Below, piece by piece: positions 37,505-53,667 of a stretch of 64,000 bases of DNA; within the stretch, counting starts at the first letter, position 1; each line of letters starts with the position of its first letter. The notes under the pieces were generated by a model, which did no database searches, was not told where the DNA came from, and saw only the letters and a list, made by a program, of their open reading frames with translations. The stretch lies in contig QANZ01039927.1 of NCBI GenBank assembly GCA_003254925.1, forward strand, positions 92,712-156,711, read 5' to 3'. The translations under genes were made by a program, and so were the position numbers. The stretch is from Chamaecrista fasciculata. Its lineage: Eukaryota > Streptophyta > Magnoliopsida > Fabales > Fabaceae.

Positions 37505-38576
37505 AGAGAAAAGAACCCAAAGAGCACATGGATTCTGTATTACATATTAATCACTAATTTTCGCCTATTTTGTGTCTCCCTGAAGAACTACAATTAGCAT
37601 TGGTTTTATGGAAATGAGTAAATTTAATATCACAAATTGAGTGGCATTGGTATTACAATCGAATTAATTGGTATTTTTTATGAAAACTATATATCTTAAG
37701 TTATTGTATAACTACAATTTTGATCACATGAGATTCAGAGTTGAGGATATTTCATATCAATAAAAAGAGTAAAACTCCATTTTATTCCTCAATTGATAAG
37801 TTAATTTTAAATTGAGTCTTTCAAATATTATTGACTTGATTTTTTTATTTATATAAAAATTTGGGTTTGAATGATATTGTTATTTCAATTGTTAATATTG
37901 AAAGGAATCTTGGTATGAGAGTAATGTTGAAAGAAACTTACCGTATATGACATTTGAAAGATAAAAATAAAAGCTATTTAAAATAGCCTTTTCCAATTAA
38001 GAAAATCCCAGAAAGTGAAAATTTTGAGAGAAACACGAACTTAACACAAACACAAAAGCATTACTTAATAATATTCAAGTTGAAATAAAGTTTCACTGCC
38101 AGCTATTAGGATTCTGAAATAGATGCAACTAGTATGACCAACATAAATATATCAGTGTACAAAAGACCAAGGAAAGAAAAAGAAAATATGGCAGCAATAA
38201 TATTTCCAACAAATTAATCAACTAAACTATATTATATTCCAAACATATTCTTCAAGGTGCCAAATATAAAATTGGATATACACTTGTAAAGGTTTCTGGT
38301 ATGTTCTTCTATCCATCCAGTTAGTGTTTGAATTTACAGCCATGCAGGTCACGGGATTGAGCCTTCTTCAATCGCATCCTCTAGTTCTAAATCTAATCCC
38401 TTAAATGTGAGGCAACCATGAAAACTCAACCAAAAAAGCTTCTTTTCTGATCACATTTGGCCATCAAAAGCTTGAAACCTTTCTCTTTTTATGCGTGCTT
38501 CTCTCATGATTCATGAACACCATCATTAATTAATATCATGAATTCATGTCATGACCCATCACATATTCCTTCACAC
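37505..38576. other. Intergenic spacer
   Basis: 3' UTR of the 140-aa gene, then AT-rich spacer. No further gene seen. Confidence 0.4.
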
Positions 38577-38598
38577 TGTGCCCCTTATAAAGGGCACA
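38577..38598 (+). promoter_or_regulatory. TATA box at the centre of a 22-bp near-palindrome, GDSL gene
   Basis: TGTGCCCCTTATAAAGGGC, then ACA, reads nearly the same on both strands (one mismatched base pair). It contains TTATAAAG about 80 bases before the ATG at 38670. The position suits a core promoter; the role of the palindrome is inference. Confidence 0.55.
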
Positions 38599-38632
38599 TG
38601 CCCCATTGGAGGGTATTTGCAAACTGTTCACC

Positions 38633-38636
<4 letters not shown>

Positions 38637-38663
<27 letters not shown>
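38637..38663 (+). repeat. ATC microsatellite just before the GDSL start
   Basis: About nine ATC/CAT triplets occur 7 bases before the ATG at 38670, in the likely 5' leader. Confidence 0.85.
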
Positions 38664-38669
38664 TAGTAC

Positions 38670-41054
38670 ATGAAGATGAGGATGCATTGCTTGAGAGAGT
38701 TGGTTTTGGTATTATACACTTGGGTTTGGCTTTTTGGAAGAGGGTTTTCACAAGTACAACAAGGGCAACAAGTGCCATGTTTCTTCATATTTGGAGATTC
38801 ATTGGTGGACAATGGAAACAACAATGGGATTGTCACTCTTGCTAGGGCTAATTATAGGCCTTATGGCATTGACTTCCCTCTGGGACCCACCGGTCGGTTC
38901 ACCAATGGTCGAACTTACGTTGATGCATTAGGTAAACTTTATATTGTGAAGGGAAAAATCTATAAAAAGCTAGATAACTTTTGCAATGTAATTTGTAGCA
39001 GTTAGATTTGTATTTTTCATCTTGAGATTTGTGTAATAAAATACGTGTTTGACTTTTTAGATAAAGGTATGAGTTATGATGGTGGAAGCTTCATAGATAA
39101 GATAATATACGTGTGTGTTTTCAATTTAGCATATTTTTCAACAAAAGTAATTTAAATTCGAAAGAAGAAAAAAACAACTAAAGAGAAACAACAAAAGAGA
39201 AGAGAGAAAGAAACAAAAGTGTAGTGCCCCATCTATAGAATTTTTGTAGCATTATCCTGAAGTTATTAGAAATGTGTAAATTTCGTCCGAAGATTATATA
39301 TATATTATGTCTTTTTTTTGTCTGAAAATTGAAAACGTGACATTTAGTGTCATTGCCCAAGTTATTGTTGTTTTGGTGCTGGTGTCTTTGTTATTTATAT
39401 ATAGAGACCATTTAGAAAACTTAAGAAAAGGCAATGGTTCAATAAAACATTAAAGTTGTCATTTTCAATCTTGAAAGCCACACTTAAATATTTGGAAGAG
39501 ATCCTAAGACGCAAGGACTTGGCAGAAAAAAAAAAGTTCCATTACTTCTGCTTTAGATGTTGTAACTTGTAAGCTTCATAGTTCTCTAACAAGCATTGCA
39601 TTTCAATTATTTGAATCTTTTTTTTTTTATTAAATAATACCTAACAAGTAATAATTATTATATCACATTTGTTCTTTTTTCCTTGATAATTGCAGCTCAG
39701 CTTATGGGTTTTCCAACTTACATTCCACCTTATTCAAGAGCCAGAGGTCCTCAACTACTAAGAGGAGCCAATTATGCTTCTGGAGCTGCAGGCATAAGAG
39801 ATGAAACTGGCACTAACTTGGTATTTATAAACAGATGCTTATACTATTAAGCGTTTAATTTATTGGTGACCTATGACAATTTATATATGTATTACACAAT
39901 GATATAAAATATATATATATGTGATGTGCAGGGTGCTCACACATCAATGAATGAGCAAGTGGCAAACTTTGGAACCACAGTACAAGAACTGAGGAGATTG
40001 TTCAGAGGAGACAATGAATCTTTGAACAGCTACCTTAACAAATGCATGTACTTTTCTGGCATGGGAAGCAATGATTACCTTAACAATTACTTCATGCCTG
40101 AGTTCTATACCTCCAGCTCAGACTACACTGCCAGAGCTTATGCCAACATCCTCCTTCAAGACTATGCTCGCCAGCTAACTGTAAGTTAATAATCAATCAA
40201 AAAGTATAGGCTAAAGTGCACTTTTGCTCCCATAACTTTTACTTAGGTCTCAATTTGGTCCCATATCTTTGGGTAAAGTTGCAGAATTGGTCCCATATCT
40301 TTTGATCATCTTGCAGAATTGGTCCTATATCTTTGAGTTAGGTGCAGAATTAGTCTCATAACTTTAGGTCAGGTGGGACTGACGGTGAAACTTTTTACAA
40401 AGATATGAGACCAAATCTGCAACCTTACCAAAATATATGAGACCAAAAGTAATACGGGACCAAATCTGTAACTTTTTGCAAAGATATGAGACCAAAAGTG
40501 AACTTTAGCCAAAAGTATATTACTGCATGATGTGAGGAAATTAGTAGTACTAAAATGTGATTTTGAATGTTCAGCAATTATATTCATTGGGGGCACGTAA
40601 GGTGATAGTGACATCAGTTGGGCAAATAGGGTGCATACCTTATCAGCTTGCTCGTTTCAGAAGCAACAGCAGCAGATGTAATGAGAAGATCAACAATGCC
40701 ATCTCTTTCTTCAACACTGGCCTTAAAAGAATGGTTCAGAGCTTCAATGGAGGCCAGCTTCCTGGAGCCAAGTTTGTGTTAGTGGACTTTTATCAAACCA
40801 GTCATGACTTGTCTCTCAATGGCACATCTTATGGATTTGATGTGATAGACAAAGGATGCTGTGGGGTAGGAAGGAACAATGGGCAAATCACATGCCTTCC
40901 TCTTCAGCAACCATGTCAGAATCGTGACAAATACTTGTTTTGGGATGCTTTCCATCCTACTGAAGTCGCCAACATTTTGCTTGCTAAGATCACTTACTCT
41001 TCTTCACAGTCTTACACTTATCCCATCAACATTCAACAATTGGCCATGCTCTAA
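38670..41054 (+). CDS. GDSL esterase/lipase (SGNH hydrolase), secreted
   Basis: A plant GDSL-type serine esterase, probably acting on lipid or cell-wall esters outside the cell. Exons 38670-38931, 39696-39820, 39932-40180 and 40575-41054 give 371 aa, typical length. Residues about 10-26 form a hydrophobic signal peptide. Block I is FFIFGDSLVDNGNNN with catalytic Ser44. Block II contributes the Gly in PTGRFTNGRTYVDAL. Block III is MGSNDYLNNY with the oxyanion Asn. Block V is FWDAFHPTE with Asp336 and His339. All four SGNH residues are present. Intron 3 holds a MITE with a 9-bp target duplication. The nearest named relatives by feel are the At1g29670/LTL1-like group; the exact substrate cannot be read from sequence. 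Confidence 0.93.
40209..40510. mobile_element. MULE-type MITE in GDSL intron 3, exact 9-bp target duplication
   Basis: 302 bp. The ends GGCTAAAGTGCACTTTTG and the complement of ..GTGAACTTTAGCC are inverted repeats. AAAAGTATA flanks both sides (40200-40208 and 40511-40519). A nine-base duplication points to the Mutator superfamily. No coding capacity. Confidence 0.88.
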
Positions 41055-41740
41055 TTAATTAACTTCACTAATTACTAATTAAGTGTGTGCCTTAATTACC
41101 TTCAACATCCATTCATATTGATGTATTTGTGTCCTGCTTTCTTTCTGATTATGATTGATTGCTCATGTATCATGTATGTACTATGATGCCATCATCATTT
41201 AACTGTAACAGTGCAATAAGGATGCTTTAGTTTAATGCATATTTATCAATAAACTTATAAGATTGTCCTCAAATATGTATAATGTATTCTTGTTAACTTA
41301 CAAAAGCAAATCAATAACAATTCTCTTGTGATCCAACATGCATATTCATGGGTTCGATCACTCACTTGATCTTCCATAAATTTGTATTCCTTTTGGTTTG
41401 AATGTCAATCCAATGAAAGAAGTCACAATCACTTTTAACATTAACCATAGAAAATCCTCCCATTAGAAGTTTTTTTCAGAGAAAGAGGGACGATGAACTA
41501 TTTCAAAAAAAATAATAGACTTAACTGCAAAAAGACAAAAACATAGAGAACTATTTGTTGGTTTTTATTATAAATTATTATAAAAAATATATATATATAT
41601 ATAACCGAAACTTTAAAACAGTCATGCGTTGCTCGTCGTTACAAAGGCAATTAATATAATTAATATATATATATGCAACGTACGTATGAATAATTAAGAG
41701 GATATATATATATATATACACACGTTGGAAGAAAACGTGA
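41055..41740. other. 3' flank of the GDSL gene
   Basis: AT-rich, with AT-dinucleotide runs near 41590-41720. No gene seen. Confidence 0.4.
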
Positions 41741-42160
41741 TATTAAAGACAAATAAATTTTTCCAAACGGCTGGTTTAAAAAGTTTCATGCGTGTGTATA
41801 TAGATATGAGTGTGTTGGAGTTTTTTGGTGTAAGACATATGAACAATACTAGTTGTGAAAGTGAGAGAAAAATACTTGTGTCCTTGGGTAGAGAAAAAGT
41901 GTGGGAGTAGAGTCCTGTCTACTTCTTTGTGTAGAAGTTGTAGACTCAAAAAGGCGAGTATTTGGCCGTTGTATCCTGGGGGTGACGCGTCCGTGTACCA
42001 CTACACCGGGGTTATAGACAAAGTTTCTACCCGTGGAGGGCGTGAATTACCTTAAAGAAAGCGAGATATCCGTGCCTCGGCCAAATACCACGCAGTCCGT
42101 CTTTACTAATATTTTTATTTCTTGTCTATTATTTTTTTATTTTCTCTTCTAGCCCCAACA
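41741..42160 (+). other. Unassigned GC-richer segment, possibly a retroelement leader fragment
   Basis: 41870-42100 is unusually rich in G and C for this spacer and has no convincing frame. Wording such as 'gagtatttggccgttgtatc', 'cctgggggtgacgcgtcc' and 'ccactacaccggggtt' reminds me of leader regions downstream of copia LTRs, but no LTR, primer site or gag was found beside it. Confidence 0.25.
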
Positions 42161-42379
42161 CTATTTCGCCAAAACAAAAGTATATTTGTTTTCAAATTGG
42201 GACTTCGCATCAAAGCAAAAGCTTCTTCTCTTTCAAAATCAAACATGACACTTCACCTTCTTCGCCACCACGTGGAGGCGCGTCCACCGCGCGTGGCGCC
42301 CACGCTCGCTTTCCCTCCCTTGTTCCTTCTGCTTCGCGATCTTCAAGAACCCTAGCCAGATTCAAATTCGCATGCGACC

Positions 42380-45300
42380 ATGGATTTTTGTTTCCATTTT
42401 TGTGCTTTGCTCTTTTCCCTCTCTTCACTATTTCTTTCCCCTAGCTTCGCGTTGGCCGATCAAATTCAAATCGGTGCCTCAAAGCAGTACGTATCGGCGA
42501 TCGGAGACCCTGGAATGCGAAGTTCGAACGTGAGAGTCGCATTGGAAGCTTGGAATTTCTGCAACGAGGTCGGAATTGAAGCTCCTAATATGGGAAGCCC
42601 TAGATTGGCGGATTGTGCAGATTTGTACTGCCCACTGATTGCTGGTAATTCAAATTTCTTCTCTGATTCTTTGTTTCGTAGAACAGTGTGTCAAATTATC
42701 AAGCACGATACGATACTCTCGGTTTCCTAAACAATGGGAAGAGATGTAAGAAAGATATAGCAATTGTGGGAGAGGGAAGAATCAAATTATAAAAAATAAT
42801 TTATCAATTTTATTTTGTATAAAAATAAGGATAAATTATATTTTGGTACCATGTGGTTTGACACCATTCCATTTTGGTACCTTGTGGTTTAAAGTGTGAC
42901 ACTTTGGTATACCCTAAGGTATGTACCGGAGAGATTTGAGAGGTGTTTTTCGAAATCAAGTTTGATATTTGCTTTGGCCAAAAGTTAGAGAAAATCAAGT
43001 TTTAGTGTGGTATGTCAAATGCACGTGCGAAATTCCGTCCAAATCTAACGAAAAAATTGCTCAGGGTACCAAAGTGTTAACGGTACATATCTCAAGGCAT
43101 CAAAGTGTCACGTTTTAAATCACAGGGTATCAAAGTGGAATGAGGTCAAGCCACGGGTACCAAAGTGTAATTTACGCTAAAAATTAATATAAAATTTATA
43201 TCTTGTTTTAATATAATATGATAAGAAGTTCTGGCCAAAAAAAAAATATGATAAGAAGTAGTGAGTACTTTTTGGTAACTTCTTAATATTTTCTAATTTT
43301 TAGTATCTTCTGCAATAATATGTTTAAATATATAGTTTTGGGGGAACAACTATCAGAAGGTCCCAAAACTACATATAGTAGATAAAATGTAAGTATAAGA
43401 TCTAAATTTATAATTTCATATTGAAATTGAGTAATCCACATGTATCAAAATCCAAGTGAAACAAAGAACAAATTTAATTGTGATTCTTTGGTGTCATTTT
43501 ATTTTTCTCTTGTTTATTTAGTTTATTTAAATTGAGTATATGTATTTTTAAGTTAGGTTCATAAAAAAATAGGTTTAAAAATTGGAGGGGTCCATCTTAT
43601 ACATGCTGATGGATCCACTGCAGTGGATTCTCCTGAAGTGAGCCTGCAGTGTGAGACATACCTCCCAAAACTCACAGTGAGTTTAATGAAACTGTGAGTT
43701 TTGGGAGGTATGTCTTACACTGCAGGCTCACTTCAGAAAATCTCAGTGCATTGGATCCAATCTCAAAAAAAACTAACGAAAAGTTCCTTATATATTTATC
43801 ATGAGTTCCTCTGACTAGATACTTTATTCATACTTTCTTTCTCTTCCAACATTCATCATGCAAAAGGCGATCTTCTATATTCTCTCACTATCATTATTGA
43901 TCATAAAAAAAACTTTTAGTCACATGTTTTTATATATAACAAAGATATAAGAAACTTTAGTTTAGTCTAAACTTTTATCCCTTTTTATAGTTCACCGGCC
44001 AATGGGAATAAAATATTATTTAGATTTCCTTTTTCTTGAACCAAACAAGAGAGGGCCAACCCCTGCTTGTTGAATTCTTCCTGTGTGCTTGAATATGAGT
44101 CAGTATGATCAACCTTGAAGTTTTTTCATCTGAAAGAGAGGTAAAAAGCTGCTCTGATTTAAACGAAAAACTTAAAAAAGCAATGTATTTCTGTTCCATG
44201 CAAGCTTTACGTTTTTGTATTTAGATGTGACAGGAAAAGCACTTGCTGATTCAAGGAACATGTGTGAAGTACATCAGAAAGTAAAGGACTCAGACAACAA
44301 CTTAAAAGCTGGTGATAGGTTCCCGGTTGATGATTTCAAATCATATGCAGATCCTGACTTATATGCTGTTCAAAAGGAACTATACCTTTGTTCTTTGTGT
44401 GAAGTGCAAAATTCTGCAGCAGAACCATGGAATTTCTGGATGATTATGTTGAAAAATGGGAACTTTGACAAGAACTCCACCTTCTGCCCCGAAAATGGCA
44501 AGAAAGTCGACAAAATAGTCACGAAAAGGAATTTTCCTTGCTTTGGAAATGGGTGTATGAATCAACCACTTGTATATCATGAAAACTCAAAGTTGGAGTC
44601 TCAAGGGGATAAGATGGTGGCATTAACTGGAGGATTTTATGGAACTTATGACCTTGACGCTGATCTGAGCAAGGATTTGGGGAATATCTCATACTTTTCG
44701 GTTTCATGGAAGAAGAACCAAAGCACAGGAAGTTGGATTTTTTCTCAAACATTGACAACATCTTCTAAGTACCCTTGGCTTATGCTGTATCTAAGAGCCG
44801 ATGCAACAGCCGGTTTCAATGGTGGATATCATTATAGTGGCTGTGGAATCATGAAGAAGGTTTGTTTCTCTTAGTTGTTTGATGGTTAAAACCCTATTTT
44901 GGTCCCCCACATATTAGTGTTTCTCAATTTAGTCTCTCAGATTTTTTATTAACTAACACAAAAACAACTTTTATTTTCATTTTCACGAAACAAATTTATA
45001 AAAAATATATAAATTTTATGTAAAATCTTAAAAATTTAGGAAATCAGTTATAATGATTAACTTCAATAACAAGAAAAATGTGTTTATGCGACAGTTAACA
45101 TGTTATTTTATCAATTAATGGTGTTACATATTCAATTAACATTGTTATGTAATCAATTTAGTAAAGAACTAATAAATGGACCAAAATTGATGACAAAACA
45201 AATTATGACAGACCAAATTGAAAAGATAAAGCTAAGAGGGACTAGAGTGAGCAAAAGTGAATACGTGATGGACCAAAATAAGGTTTTAGTCATTGTTTGA

Positions 45301-46847
45301 TTTTTATTGACAGAGGCAGAATACAGAGTGATATTTATTTTTAAAATGGCTGTATATGTTACAGTTTTACCTGTTTCTGCAGGATAACAAACCTTCATCA
45401 TTCAGTATCTAACATCAATTTTAATTTTGTTTCACAGCTTCCTGAGAGTCCAAACTTTAAGGTGAAACTGACTCTTGATGTCAAAAAAGGAGGTGGACCA
45501 AGCAGCCAATTTTACCTTCTTGACATAGGAAGCTGCTGGAAGAACAATGGTGATCCATGTGATGGCAATGTCCTCACAGATGTAACCAGATATAGTGAGA
45601 TGATAATAAATCCAGAAACTACTAGTTGGTGCCGGGCCGATAACCTGGCGTCTTGCCCGCCTTATCACATTAGTCTAAGTGGTGAGATAATATATAGAAA
45701 CGAGACATCTCGGTTTCCATATTCTGCTTATCATCTCTACTGCAGTCCAGGGAATGCTCTCTATCTGGAAGAACCATATGATATATGTGACCCTTATAGT
45801 AATCCACAAGCTCAAGAACTAGTCCAAATTCTTCCCCATAGTGAATGGTCTGCACATGGTTATCCTGAGAACAAAGGAGATGGGTGGATTGGAGACTCTA
45901 GGACTTGGGAGCTTGATGTGGGAGCTCTCTCAAATCGATTGTACTTCTACCAGGTGAGGTGGTGACTATGTTGTTTACATTACATATATAATAGCATTAC
46001 AAAAAGGAGCAAACTGATTGTAATTATATCTTGTAGGGACTAAATCTTATTATTTTATCTTTCAGAGGCTATACTGAGAAATTTATCATCTTTTAGGGAC
46101 CAAATCATTAATTTACTCTTTGTTTTTTTCTTTTAATTTATGGTTGCCTCTTATATGACTCTTAGGCCTACAAATATAGGCTTATATTGTAATGTGCTTA
46201 AATAGCATGGTTTATAGTACGAGTCCCACATCTGAAGAGGCATGCCTTGGAAGTCTAGGGCTCTGCCTCCTAATAAGCTCATCCTTTAGGATCAGGCTCT
46301 GGTAGTATGCTTATACTTGTTAACTCACTATTTGGATTTTCTCATGACATTAACTTAACATATTATTTCTTCATTTGAGAGAATTTCAATCAATAGCCCA
46401 TGGTCAAATTTTATTATGTCCAAGTCATTAAACAAAATGTTATTAAAGTTTGAATTGAGATGTGATAGAGATGCAAAAATGAATTGTTTTGGAAAATAAG
46501 AGAGCAACATTGCCGACATTTGAGCTGATGGGACCGAATTGAAAATTATATGAAAATAGAATGACACAAAAAGTGTATTTAAGCCCTTTCCCTATACTAA
46601 GGAAAGATATCCACTTTTTATGGTAGTGGTGGACACTTGGAAGAATTATTTTTTTCAAAAAAATTACTTGGTTTTTGTGCAGGATCCGGGAACCACGCCA
46701 GCAAAGCGGATATGGTCATCGATAAATGTTGGTACAGAAATATATGTCAGTAGCAATGGAGAAACTGCTGAATGGTCTGTAAGTGACTTTGATGTGTTAG
46801 TTCCTGCTTCAGATGTTTCTGATAGCAAGAGCTGGCTGTCCGGATGA
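42380..46847 (+). CDS. Secreted plant protein of unknown function, 526 aa (DUF7705-like)
   Basis: Exons 42380-42644, 44225-44859, 45438-45953 and 46683-46847 join into one frame of 526 aa. Residues 1-27 are a clear signal peptide (hydrophobic run, then FALA before DQIQIG). The mature part is rich in cysteine and aromatic residues: RVALEAWNFCNEVG, PRLADCADLYCPLI, DLYAVQKELYLCSLCEV, WNFWMIMLKNGNFD, FYLLDIGSCWKNNGDPC, SWCRADNLASCPPYH and RLYFYQDPGTTPAKRIWSSI. This resembles a plant family that I believe carries the label DUF7705; the function is unknown. The cysteines and signal peptide suggest an apoplastic or wall location. Introns 1 and 2 carry repeats: a fold-back element, a hairpin and a MULE-type MITE. 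Confidence 0.82.
42829..43177. mobile_element. Fold-back element of the 'ggtaccaaagt' family in intron 1
   Basis: The left arm ggataaattatattttggta and the right arm (accaaagtgtaatttacgc) are inverted. The inner parts repeat tttggtacc/ggtaccaaa words. Same family as 23891-24311. No coding capacity. Confidence 0.7.
43609..43760. repeat. Near-perfect 46-bp inverted repeat with a 12-nt loop
   Basis: 43633-43678 and 43691-43736 are complementary over 46 bases with one mismatch (a G:U pair in RNA on +). The arms continue outward less perfectly to about 43609 and 43760 (tggatcca words at both outer edges). It lies in intron 1 of the secreted-protein gene. It could be a small fold-back transposon, or a hairpin transcribed with the host gene. 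Confidence 0.85.
44884..45292. mobile_element. MULE-type MITE in intron 2, exact 9-bp target duplication
   Basis: 409 bp. Inverted ends (TTAAAACCCTATTTTGGTCC on the left; the right end reads CTAAAACCTTATTTTGGTCC on -). TTGTTTGAT flanks both sides (44875-44883 and 45293-45301). No coding capacity. Closely similar to 48774-49252. Confidence 0.88.
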
Positions 46848-48081
46848 TTTACAGGTTTACTTGACAGGCAAGTAATCGACATTATTGTGCTGTCTGAATT
46901 GTTTAGCAGGATTTTAATGTATAGTGCAAATAAATAAAGAATTGGGAGAGAAGTTATATAATTATAATACTCTTAATTATTTGTCTTAAAAGCCGGTCTT
47001 CTTTACTTGTTTACAGCTTTATCCTTCTCAACGGACAATGTAGCATAGTCACAAATGAAAACAGAATAACAAAGTTAACAACATACATATCATCCAAGGC
47101 CAAGGATAGTTAAGCTAGGATTTGAGTGAAGGATCTCTGGTGTCTTTTACTAGGATTTTGAATTTGAAATTTTGAACAAATTTAGTAATAAAGGGACTAA
47201 ACTTGATAGAAATCAGAATATAGAAATGTTTTATTCAATGATAAATGATGATCAAAACCGTGTACATGAGAGCTCTTTATATAGAGCATGATGTATACAC
47301 TAAAGGCCAACTAACTAATGTGTTTACACTAACTAACTGAATGATTTAAACTCTAAACTAACTTCTGTTAATTCTGTTATACTCTGCTGCATCATATGCA
47401 TATCATACTTCATACTCCTTTAAATTTGACCTCATCAATCTAGTTCTGATTTTTCAAAATACCAGGGGGTATGTTCAGGACAACACCTTTAGTTGCATTT
47501 TGTATCCAGAATTATGAATTTAACACATGCATATGCACACACATATATAAATATACAAATACATATTTCAGTCATTCTAATAACCTATAATAAAGTATTT
47601 TAGATTAATAAATAAAAGGAGCAGCCCGTGGGTTAGGCGGGTTGACCCACCAAATAGGATGAGTTAAGTGGGCTGGGCCAAAAAGGGTGCTGGGGAAAAC
47701 AATTTAAACCTAACCCACCAAGTTGATGGGTTGAACAGGTTGACTCGGTGAGTTCAACCTATTTTGACAACTCTGAATTGATGAAAATACACCATTAAAG
47801 TTACAACATACTAATGTGAAAACATCTGTCATTTGTGTCCAATACAATCATAATACATACAATATAATGAAACCACCATACAAGCAACTAACTAGTAAAA
47901 CTTTATCATCAGTTCATCACCAAGTTGAAATGGCAGGGCATATTAAACAGTGTACATAACTTTTGCATATTGCTGCGTGTTGCCATATCAAAAAGTTATT
48001 ACAATCAATGAGTGAATTGCATTATGAAGACACTTACCAAAGAAAAGCTAATATTAAAAACACCCTAGTCCAAATGGAGCC
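46848..48081. other. Intergenic spacer
   Basis: 3' flank of the secreted-protein gene and of OPR-A (convergent). At about 47618-47775 a stretch rich in gggttga/tcaaccc words (gcccgtgggttaggcgggtt...) looks like a decayed hAT-type MITE without clear ends. No gene. Confidence 0.45.
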
Positions 48082-51644
<3,563 letters not shown>

Positions 51645-52090
51645 TTTTTTTCGCACAGATAGATAGAATCGTTTTCCTCTTGATCTGTGTGAAGATAATG
51701 AAATGGGCACTTGGGTATAAATAATAAAGAGAAGTAAGATAGAAAAATGCAAAGAAAGACCCAACAAACAAAAATCAAAATAGACCGTAGTACAGATGGT
51801 TGGACAATGGAAACTTGGACTGTTAGAGGAAGATATGATAAATTGTGAAAGTTGAAGAAATAGTAAGAGAAGATGATGATGATGGAAGATTGTGGGCCTA
51901 ATATGAAGCATTGAAGCAGATGTCATTGATTATTATTGATGGCTACTTTTGAAAGAAAGCGTTAAATCCTCAAATTCTTGTTTTAAGGGGACAATTTATT
52001 TTAATTTCCAATTTTGTTTCAAATTTAATAACAAAGTTCAATGATTAATTCGGCACATTTTGACCTCAATGATTTTTATTATATATATTC
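51645..52090 (-). promoter_or_regulatory. Upstream region of OPR-A
   Basis: The first ~80 bases upstream of the ATG share words with the same region of OPR-B (agatagatagaat, gaagataatg, gggtataaata on +), showing that the proximal promoter was duplicated along with the gene. No TATA box in the coding direction is certain. Confidence 0.4.
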
Positions 52091-52914
52091 GGCCAAAGTC
52101 CGAATTTGGTCGCGTAACTTTGCTCTAGATCCTAAATGAGTCCTAATATCATTTTTTGTCTCAGTTTTAGTCTCATATGTTTTGAAAACTTCTCACGGTT
52201 AGTCACACTAAATATTTAAAACCCACCGAAAAATACTCAACTTTCTTCTATCACCTCCCTCCTCAAAAGTTTTGATTTTTGAAAATTCTTTTTTAAAACA
52301 TTTGAGGGCGATTATTTAAATGAGATTTCAATGAGGATTGGGTCTCAAGAACTAGCCAGAAAACGTACAGAAATCGCCGAGAAACTCAAGAACTCATCCA
52401 AAAACCCCAATTCTCACTAAAATCTCATTCAAATAATCTCCCTCGGATACTTTAAGAAAGAATTTTCGAAAATCCAAACTTTCTTCTATCACCTCCCTCC
52501 TCAAAAGTTTGGGGCATTTTTTGGTGGGTTTTAAATTTTCTGCGTTTTCTGTTTTGGTCCCTCTGTAGTTTGCTTTAATTTGTATTGTTTTTGCATTTCT
52601 ATTCCATTTCATGAAGAATTCATGGATTAGGGACCAAGATGTAAGATTTGAGAATCTTTAGGGATACTCTTTCACTTTCATTTTGATAGTCAAGGACTAA
52701 AGTGAGAGGGACTTGAAGTTTTTAGGACTAAACTATAATTTAAAATGGATGGAGGACTAACGGTGAGAGGTTTTCAAAACATATGGGACCAAAACTGAGA
52801 CAAAAAAAATATAGGACTGATTTGGGACCTGGAGCAAAGATACAAGAACAAATTCGAGACAAAAAAAGATATAGAACTGAAACAAAGTTACATGACCAAA
52901 TTCGCACTTTGACC
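52091..52914. mobile_element. Larger fold-back (MULE-like) element with internal repeats, 824 bp
   Basis: The ends GGCCAAAGTCCGAATTTGGT and (on -) GGTCAAAGTGCGAATTTGGT are inverted and continue for more than 100 bp. Same arms as 19655-19932. The middle contains a direct repeat (ctttcttctatcacctccct at about 52240 and 52481) and inverted stretches. The captured-looking interior has no frame I recognise. Confidence 0.7.
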
Positions 52915-52949
52915 TTAATATATATATATATATATATATGATAAACCAA

Positions 52950-53400
52950 AGTATGGCTAGCGTCTTACCTTAACTCGTTGAGTGAGTTGCTGAGTGATCG
53001 AATGCTCCGATTGAAATGTCATAGGGGTGGCCTTGCAAAAGAGACTCCCACGCTCAAGTTTGTAAGTTTAGAGAGGATAAAGTAGCTAACCTGACTCCGG
53101 ACTTATGCTGGAGTATTTATAGTGAAGGAGGGCTAACAGGTTAGCGAAATTCTGAGGATATGGATCCCCAAGATCTTGGAGCTAGATAGTGGGCATAGAG
53201 CCGTTGCGGGTTGTGTAATGAGTCTGAGATATGAGGAAATCAAGTTCCTGATATCTCGAGGTCATGCGGTTTACCAACTCTAGGCATACCGGGCGAGCAA
53301 CCCTTGGAACAACCAAGGTGCAGGTGAGCGAAGCTAGGAATAGCAACGGGCTGGCTAGCGATCAGGCTAAAATCATGTATACCAGAATCAATAAAAAAAT
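52950..53400 (-). mobile_element. Ty3/gypsy-type LTR fragment
   Basis: On the - strand a TATAAATACTCC box (about 53112-53123 on +) is followed by 'gagcgtgggagtctctttt' and 'gcaaggcc', a pattern typical of plant gypsy LTRs near the R/U5 region. Higher GC than its surroundings. No partner LTR or coding domain in the window; it is a fragment or solo LTR of uncertain limits. Confidence 0.5.
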
Positions 53401-53458
53401 ATTGTTAAAACTCATGTGTTCAAGGTTGCAATTATTAAACTTCTTTTTGTTTATTAAA

Positions 53459-53667
53459 GGTCAAAGTATAAATTTGGTCTCATATCTTGTGCTCAGTTCC
53501 TAATTTGGTCCTATATCTTTTTTTGTTGTAATTTTGGTCTCATATCTTTGGATTAATTAAGTGCATAATTGGTCCCCTATCTTTTTCTAGTGCAGATTTA
53601 GTCTCATATCTTTTGATCAGGTTGCAGAATTGAACACAAGATATGAAACCAAGTTTACATTTTCACC
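53459..53667. mobile_element. Small fold-back (MITE-like) element
   Basis: The left end GGTCAAAGTATAAATTTGGT and the right end (on -) GGTGAAAATGTAAACTTGGT are inverted repeats. Possible diverged 9-bp flanks TTTATTAAA/TTTATTTCA. Same family as 11163. Confidence 0.65.
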
